A stretch of DNA of 64,000 bases, taken from Neisseria sp. DTU_2020_1000833_1_SI_GRL_NUU_006. GTDB lineage: Bacteria; Pseudomonadota; Gammaproteobacteria; Burkholderiales; Neisseriaceae. Every line of letters starts with the position of its first letter. The stretch's first letter is position 1. The stretch spans positions 1,116,001-1,180,000 of the forward strand of contig CP135593.1 in assembly GCA_032388755.1 (NCBI GenBank). The letters run 5' to 3'. The notes under the pieces were generated by a model that was not told the origin of the DNA, made no database searches, and was given only the letters and a program-made list of their open reading frames with translations. This document shows, piece by piece, positions 59,011 through 64,000 of this stretch. The position numbers were made by a program, and so were the translations under genes.

Positions 59011-59976
59011 ATGAACCTTAAAAAACTGAAAAACAAACTGTTCCGCCGCCCGGGTCAGCGCGCGGTCATCGCCGTGCCGTATATTTGGCTTTTGGTGCTG
59101 TTTCTGATTCCGTTTGCCATCGTGCTGAAAATCAGCTTTGCGGAACAAGAAATCGCCATTCCGCCGTTTACGCCGCTGACCAGCGTCGATGAAGATTTAG
59201 GTCGTCTGAACATCGCCATCAGTTATCAAAACTATGCCGATATCTTCCAAAATTTTTGGAATACCCTGAATCCGTTCGGCGACAGCGAAAACAGCAATAT
59301 CTATCTGATGACCTACTGGTCTTCGATTAAGACTGCGCTGACGACGACCATCATTTGTCTGCTGATTGGTTATCCGACCGCCTATGCGATTTCACGCGCC
59401 AATCCCGCCATGCGCAACGGTCTGCTGCTTGCCATCATGCTGCCTTTCTGGACTTCCTTCCTATTGCGCGTCTACGCATGGATGGGCCTGCTGGGACACA
59501 ACGGCATCATCAACAATTTCCTGCTCAAAATGCAGATTATCGAAGAGCCTTTAGACCTGTTTTACAACGCGTTCTCGCTGAACTTGGTCATGGTTTATGC
59601 CTATCTGCCGTTTATGATTCTGCCGCTTTACACGCAACTGGTGAAACTCGACAACCGCCTGCTCGAAGCGGCTTCTGATTTGGGCGCAGGACCGATTAAA
59701 TCGTTCTTCACCATTACCCTGCCCCTGTCTAAAACCGGCATCATCGCAGGCTCCATGCTGGTTTTCGTACCCGCAGTCGGTGAATTTGTAATTCCCGAGC
59801 TGGTCGGCGGTTCGGAAAACCTGATGATCGGTAAAGTTTTGTGGCAGGCGTTCTTCGATCAAAACAACTGGCCGTTGGCTTCCGCTGTCGCCGTCGTCAT
59901 GGTCGCACTGCTGGTCGTGCCGATTGCATTGTTCCAGCATTATGAAAACCGCGAATTAGAAGAAGGATCCAAATAA
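59011..59976 (+). CDS. potB: Polyamine ABC transporter permease, PotB/PotH-like
   Basis: A 321-residue inner-membrane permease with six spans. Glu-Ala-Ala-Ser-Asp-Leu-Gly-Ala-Gly-Pro near residue 226 is the EAA loop that docks to the ATPase. The periplasmic loop after the first span is long, as in PotB/PotH. An uptake sequence codes for Gly-Arg-Leu-Asn near residue 65. It starts 15 bases after potA and overlaps the next gene by one base. Confidence 0.93.
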   Translation: MNLKKLKNKLFRRPGQRAVIAVPYIWLLVLFLIPFAIVLKISFAEQEIAIPPFTPLTSVDEDLGRLNIAISYQNYADIFQNFWNTLNPFGDSENSNIYLMTYWSSIKTALTTTIICLLIGYPTAYAISRANPAMRNGLLLAIMLPFWTSFLLRVYAWMGLLGHNGIINNFLLKMQIIEEPLDLFYNAFSLNLVMVYAYLPFMILPLYTQLVKLDNRLLEAASDLGAGPIKSFFTITLPLSKTGIIAGSMLVFVPAVGEFVIPELVGGSENLMIGKVLWQAFFDQNNWPLASAVAVVMVALLVVPIALFQHYENRELEEGSK

Positions 59977-60866
59977 TGCAGAAATCCCGATTATCCTGGT
60001 TCCTGAAACTGATGCTGATGCTGTCGCTGGCGTTTCTGTATATTCCGCTGGTCGTTTTGGTCATCTATTCGTTCAACGAATCCAAGCTGGTTACCGTTTG
60101 GGGCGGCTTTTCAACCAAGTGGTACAGCGCATTGCTGGAAAACGACACCATCTTGGAAGCCGCTTGGCTGTCGCTGCGCATTGCCGCCGCATCCTCGCTT
60201 GCAGCCGTCGTTTTGGGCACGCTGGCAGGCTACGCGATGGCGCGCATCAAACGCTTCCGCGGCAGCACCTTGTTTGCCGGTATGATTTCCGCGCCTATGG
60301 TTATGCCTGACGTGATTACCGGTTTGTCCATGCTGCTCCTGATTATTCAGGTGCAAATGTTCCTGCAAGGCAGCGGCGAATTGCTCCAAAGGCTTTACTT
60401 CGACCGCGGTTTCTTCACCATTTTCCTCGGACATACGACGCTTTGTATGGCATACATTACCGTCGTCATCCGCTCGCGCCTGGTGGAGCTTGACCAATCG
60501 CTCGAAGAAGCCGCCATGGACTTGGGTGCGCGTCCGCTGAAAATCTTTTTCGTCATCACCCTGCCCTTGATTGCCCCTGCCATCGCTTCAGGCTTCCTGC
60601 TCGGCATTACCCTGTCGCTGGATGATTTGGTGATTACCTCCTTCCTGTCCGGTCCCGGTTCTTCCACATTGCCGCAGGTGATTTTCTCCAAAATCAAGCT
60701 GGGTCTCGACCCGCAGATGAATGTGTTGGCAACCATCCTGATCGGCATTATCGGTACGCTGGTCATCGTCATCAATTACTGGATGATGCGCCAAGCAACC
60801 AAACGTGATCGGGAAGCCGCCGAAGCCTACCGTCAGGAAAAGCTTGCCGCAGAAAAAACAAATTGA
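59976..60866 (+). CDS. potC: Polyamine ABC transporter permease, PotC/PotI-like
   Basis: A 296-residue permease with six spans. Glu-Glu-Ala-Ala-Met-Asp-Leu-Gly-Ala-Arg-Pro near residue 177 is the EAA loop, and Ser-Leu-Asp-Asp-Leu-Val-Ile-Thr-Ser-Phe near 210 is the conserved PotC/PotI segment. It pairs with the preceding permease. The carboxy tail is charged. Confidence 0.93.
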   Translation: MQKSRLSWFLKLMLMLSLAFLYIPLVVLVIYSFNESKLVTVWGGFSTKWYSALLENDTILEAAWLSLRIAAASSLAAVVLGTLAGYAMARIKRFRGSTLFAGMISAPMVMPDVITGLSMLLLIIQVQMFLQGSGELLQRLYFDRGFFTIFLGHTTLCMAYITVVIRSRLVELDQSLEEAAMDLGARPLKIFFVITLPLIAPAIASGFLLGITLSLDDLVITSFLSGPGSSTLPQVIFSKIKLGLDPQMNVLATILIGIIGTLVIVINYWMMRQATKRDREAAEAYRQEKLAAEKTN

Positions 60867-60955
60867 CCCAATCAGACAGGCTGACCGCATCAATGCAAGG
60901 TCAGCCTGTTTTCTTCACACAACCCGTTTAACCCACTTTTCAGACGACCCTCAAC

Positions 60956-61112
60956 TATAGTGGATTAAATTTAAATCAGGATAAGGCGACGAAGCCGCAG
61001 ACAGTACAGATAGTACGGAACCGATTCACTTGGTGCTTCAGCACCTTAGAGAATCGTTCTCTTTGAGCTAAGGCGAGGCAACGTCGTACTGGTTTAAAGT
61101 TAATCCACTATA
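60956..61112. repeat. Correia repeat enclosed element (full form, 157 bp)
   Basis: It has TATAGTGGATTAAA at the left and the matching inverted end at 61112. The central part (about 61018-61072) with GGTGCTTCAGCACC, absent from the copy at 36994, is present. It lies between potC and the flavoprotein gene, 40 bases before the latter, and may affect transcript processing or supply a promoter. Confidence 0.94.
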
Positions 61113-61152
61113 CCCTCCAAAGGTCGTCTGAAACCACACAAAGCATTACCCT

Positions 61153-62448
61153 ATGATTCATCCCAATTTCAAAGAATACCTTCCCTCCTATTATTTCAGC
61201 ACCATCAATCCCCACGCCGCTTATCCCAAGCTTGAAGGTCGTCTGAAAACCGAGACCTGCGTCATCGGCGGAGGATTGACAGGACTTTGCACCGCCCTTC
61301 CCCTTGCCGAAAACGGACGCGAAGTAACCGTACTCGAAGCCGCCCGTATCGGCTTCGGCGCATCAGGGCGCAGCGGCGGGCAAGTCATCAGCGATTACGC
61401 CTGCGGTATGGAAGAAATCGAAAAACAAGTCGGCTTGGAACAAGCCCGCTGGTTTTGGCAGCAATCCCTGCAAGCCGTCGAACTCGTTGACGAACGGGTT
61501 AAAAAACATCAAATCGCCTGCGACTGGCAGCGAGGCTATGCTACCGTCGCCATCCGCCCGCAGCATTGGGAAGAATTGCAACAATGGCATGAACACGCCC
61601 GACAACATTACGGCGCTACCCATTACCAACTCTGGGATAAAGCCACGCTCAAGCAACAACTTGCCAGCGATATGTACTTGGGCGCACAGTTCGATCCTCA
61701 TTCCGGCCATCTCCATCCGCTCAACTATACCCTGGGCATCGCCCGCGCCGCTGCCGAAGCAGGCGCGCAGATTTTCGAACAGTCCCCGATGACCCGTATC
61801 GAACCCTATCAAGGCGGCTGGCTCGTCCATACCCCGGACGGCAGCATCGAATGCCAAAACCTCGTGTATGCCGTCAACACCTACGCCGGTTTGCATCAAA
61901 AATTCAAGCCATTGGAAAAAAAAGCCATCGCCGTCAGCACCTTCATCATCGCCACCGAACCGCTGGGCGAACGCGCCAAAGAACTCATCCGCAACAACAT
62001 GGCTGTCTGCGACAACCGCCACGTCCTCGACTACTACCGCCTTAGCGCGGACGGCCGCCTGCTCTTCGGCGGCAAAGACAACGAATTCATCGACGATCCC
62101 GACCGCATGACCGAGCTTGTCCGCCAAGACATGCTCAAAGTCTTCCCCCAGCTTGCTGATGTCAAAATCGAACATTCATGGGGCGGCGAATGCGACATCA
62201 CCGCCAACCTCGCCCCCCACTTCGGAAGACTCGCGCCCAATGTTTACTATGCCCAAGGCTACTCGGGACACGGCATGGCAATTACCGGCATAGCAGGCCT
62301 TGCCATTGCCGAAGCCATCATAGGTGACGATGGTCGTCTGAAACCGTTTGAAAAACTCAAACACCCCAGCATCATTACCCAACCTTTCCTGCGCAAACTC
62401 GGCTCCTTCCTCGGCTCGAAATATTACCAATGGAAAGACAGCCGTTAA
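61153..62448 (+). CDS. FAD-dependent amine oxidase-like protein (PuuB/DadA family)
   Basis: A 431-residue flavoprotein. Val-Ile-Gly-Gly-Gly-Leu-Thr-Gly-Leu near residue 37 is the FAD-binding motif, followed by Gly-Ala-Ser-Gly-Arg-Ser-Gly-Gly-Gln near 73, as in gamma-glutamylputrescine oxidase. Trp-Gly-Gly near 341 is also typical. Next to a polyamine importer it may oxidise a polyamine derivative, but the other Puu genes are not seen. Two uptake sequences lie in frame (61235 and 62332), each giving Gly-Arg-Leu-Lys. Confidence 0.88.
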   Translation: MIHPNFKEYLPSYYFSTINPHAAYPKLEGRLKTETCVIGGGLTGLCTALPLAENGREVTVLEAARIGFGASGRSGGQVISDYACGMEEIEKQVGLEQARWFWQQSLQAVELVDERVKKHQIACDWQRGYATVAIRPQHWEELQQWHEHARQHYGATHYQLWDKATLKQQLASDMYLGAQFDPHSGHLHPLNYTLGIARAAAEAGAQIFEQSPMTRIEPYQGGWLVHTPDGSIECQNLVYAVNTYAGLHQKFKPLEKKAIAVSTFIIATEPLGERAKELIRNNMAVCDNRHVLDYYRLSADGRLLFGGKDNEFIDDPDRMTELVRQDMLKVFPQLADVKIEHSWGGECDITANLAPHFGRLAPNVYYAQGYSGHGMAITGIAGLAIAEAIIGDDGRLKPFEKLKHPSIITQPFLRKLGSFLGSKYYQWKDSR

Positions 62449-62478
62449 GCATCTGGTTAATCTCGAACACATCAACAA

Positions 62479-62520
62479 AAGGTCGTCTGAAACCCGATTC
62501 AGGTTTCAGACGACCTTTTC
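62479..62520 (+). terminator. Uptake-sequence hairpin after the flavoprotein gene
   Basis: A 16-bp stem with a short loop and a four-T tail. The following 100 bases hold nothing recognisable. Confidence 0.83.
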
Positions 62521-62624
62521 GATATTGAATTGAAGGCTTCCAATCAAACTGCTATCTCATCAAATGTTCAACGAACGCTCGATGCATTTAGATTCCTACC
62601 CTCTCCGTTTGTGCTCCAAACCCA

Positions 62625-63452
62625 TTACATCAAATGAATCCCGCTTGCCGGATTGGAAACATTTTCATATACGGTAATCGAAACAATTTTTCCACTTTCG
62701 TCGAACACAATTTCCAGATAAGGCTTATCAGGGCTGCGGTCGCGGTTGAAAAGGCGGAATACCCGTTGCGCCTCAAAAATCTTTCCGTGTGCTTTCAAAT
62801 ATTCGGGCAACTGGCTGATGTTTTGAAAACTGCCGCCAAACCCGCCACCATGTTTCTTAAGATATTCCGGCGTTCCTCCTATACCGAAATTACGCGTTAT
62901 CCTCAGCGGCTGATTCGAACCTTGGCTTTTATGATCGCCTGTTGATAAAACCAACGTATCCCGTTGCCTGAGTGCTTTCATTTCTTGTACCACCGGTTCT
63001 ACCGCCTGCTGATTATAGCTCCGCTCCCCTTTTACCATCTGATCAATAGCCTCTATCACTTTATCAACGTTTTTAGGATCATTCGGATCAATATCAGGGA
63101 ACAGTGCCTGCTCCAGCGGGTCATCTCCGCCGGGAATGCCCCAAATCGCCGCCAATTCTTTAGGGCTGCGTTCAAACAAACAACTGGAATCGATATTCTC
63201 GGCAACCTGACGGACAAAATCGTCAATGCCTTCAATCTGATGCAGGTTGGTACAATTTGAAGAAGGTGCGCTTTCTACTTTGTTTATGTCCGTTTCTACG
63301 GTCTTATCATTTGTATTGGATTTCTCGGAAACAGAAGATAAAGGTGCAGAAACGACAGATTCTTTTACCTTATCCTGTTTGTCAGGAGAGCAAGCCGCCA
63401 ATAAGACGGCGAGGGATAATAAGAAAAATTGGGATGTATTGTTTTGGATCAT
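62625..63452 (-). CDS. Lipoprotein of unknown function
   Basis: A 275-residue protein with a signal sequence and lipobox Leu-Leu-Ala-Ala-Cys (Cys21). A Ser/Lys/Asn-rich linker (22 to 60) leads to a soluble domain with two Cys (in Asn-Cys-Thr and Ser-Cys-Leu-Phe) that may bond. The last 60 residues contain Phe-Arg-Leu-Phe-Asn-Arg-Asp and Ile-Val-Phe-Asp-Glu-Ser-Gly-Lys. I do not recognise the family. The gene is richer in A and T than its neighbours. Confidence 0.72.
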   Translation of the reverse strand: MIQNNTSQFFLLSLAVLLAACSPDKQDKVKESVVSAPLSSVSEKSNTNDKTVETDINKVESAPSSNCTNLHQIEGIDDFVRQVAENIDSSCLFERSPKELAAIWGIPGGDDPLEQALFPDIDPNDPKNVDKVIEAIDQMVKGERSYNQQAVEPVVQEMKALRQRDTLVLSTGDHKSQGSNQPLRITRNFGIGGTPEYLKKHGGGFGGSFQNISQLPEYLKAHGKIFEAQRVFRLFNRDRSPDKPYLEIVFDESGKIVSITVYENVSNPASGIHLM

Positions 63453-63569
63453 TTTAATTTTATGTTTCCAGTAATGTGTATTTAAAAAACGAAAATTAGT
63501 CAGTTGATAGATTCAAATAAAAACACTCATATCCCTATTCGAATCCACTACCAATCTAATCAATTAAAG

Positions 63570-63872
63570 TTATTCCTGCTCATCAAACAAGCCGACATCG
63601 AACAAATCTGGTTCACTCACCCGCCCACGGCAATCAACCTTAATGTCCTCATTTACCCGACAGCAACACGGCAGAATCTCGCCGGGCGCGACAAACGCCA
63701 GCGGGAAATCGTCGTAGGATACCCTGCCGTCCAATATTTTGACGCGGCAGGAACCGCAATAGCCGCTGCGGCACTGATATTCGACCTCGTGGCCGGTGCG
63801 CTCCAAGCCCTCCAATAAGGTTTCTCCCTCTTGAAGCTCGAAGGTTTTGTCGTGTGTGCTGATGAGTGCCAT
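63570..63872 (-). CDS. 2Fe-2S ferredoxin
   Basis: A 100-residue plant-type ferredoxin. Cys34-x4-Cys39-x2-Cys42 and one Cys of the Cys-Cys-Cys run at 69-71 bind the cluster. The run of three Cys is unusual. The carboxy tail is acidic. It is a soluble electron carrier whose partner is not visible here. Confidence 0.92.
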   Translation of the reverse strand: MALISTHDKTFELQEGETLLEGLERTGHEVEYQCRSGYCGSCRVKILDGRVSYDDFPLAFVAPGEILPCCCRVNEDIKVDCRGRVSEPDLFDVGLFDEQE

Positions 63873-64000
63873 CGTTATCCGTTTAAGCGGGAAAGGCCGT
63901 CTGCACGGTGTAACCGAAATCTTTGATTTCGTTTCTGCACCTGTTCAGACGACCTCTGATGATGGAAATGCGGAAAAACCGCCGAGTTTGATTACAGTTC
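63873..64000. other. Right edge of the window
   Basis: No complete gene is seen. An inverted pair of uptake-like sequences (63895-63905 and 63943-63953) encloses a small GAAATC-GATTTC hairpin. The last 50 bases could be the edge of a neighbouring gene. Confidence 0.4.

Overview
The window comes from a Neisseria chromosome. It carries dozens of copies of the neisserial DNA uptake sequence, mostly in the form AGGTCGTCTGAA. From memory, that dialect belongs to the N. mucosa / N. sicca / N. macacae group rather than to the meningococcus and gonococcus (ATGCCGTCTGAA). It also carries two intact Correia repeat enclosed elements, and its housekeeping genes (bfr pair, feoAB, mpl, split nnrE/nnrD, typA) look neisserial.

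Bases 1 to about 22,169 are the right-hand part of a Mu-like transposable prophage in Mu gene order: end of gpG; protease/scaffold gpI/Z; capsid gpT; gp35-gp38-like head-tail genes; sheath gpL; tube gpM; tail chaperone gp41; tape measure; gpN (gp43); gpP (gp44); spike gp45; baseplate gp46-gp48; tail fibre and fibre chaperone. After these come three small genes, a 1,176-residue fibre-like protein, a com gene and a D12-class adenine methyltransferase. The methyltransferase takes the place that mom holds in Mu, and a short inverted repeat could hide its start codon as Mu hides mom. The gp37-like gene is frameshifted, so the prophage may be defective. A small membrane-protein gene between two hairpins (a moron) sits before the tape measure. 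The likely right end lies against the hairpin behind typA. The left end, transposase and regulators are outside the window.

Bases 22,170 to 44,730 hold core genes: typA/bipA; bfrA-bfrB, whose metal- and haem-binding residues are complementary; pflB behind an FNR-like site, and pflA; recA; a Gfo/Idh/MocA oxidoreductase; rbfA, a small membrane protein and truB; pcnB; a small lipoprotein; fbp; bioB; a YddG-like exporter; a sulfate-type binding protein; nnrE; and feoA-feoB with a 42-residue Cys-rich membrane peptide.

Bases 44,731 to 64,000 hold a single-chain MmeI-type (Type IIL) restriction-modification enzyme, mpl, a small methyltransferase, a two-domain ABC permease, an AT-rich PD-(D/E)xK nuclease-like gene, nnrD, a cytochrome b561-like protein, an MlaC-like protein, a DUF1841 protein and radC. 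Upstream of radC is a tandem duplication of about 338 bp that includes its start codon. Then follow three polyamine ABC transporter genes, an amine-oxidase-like flavoprotein separated from them by a Correia element, a lipoprotein and a 2Fe-2S ferredoxin. Genes are commonly separated by inverted pairs of uptake sequences that serve as terminators. No rRNA, tRNA or CRISPR array was seen.
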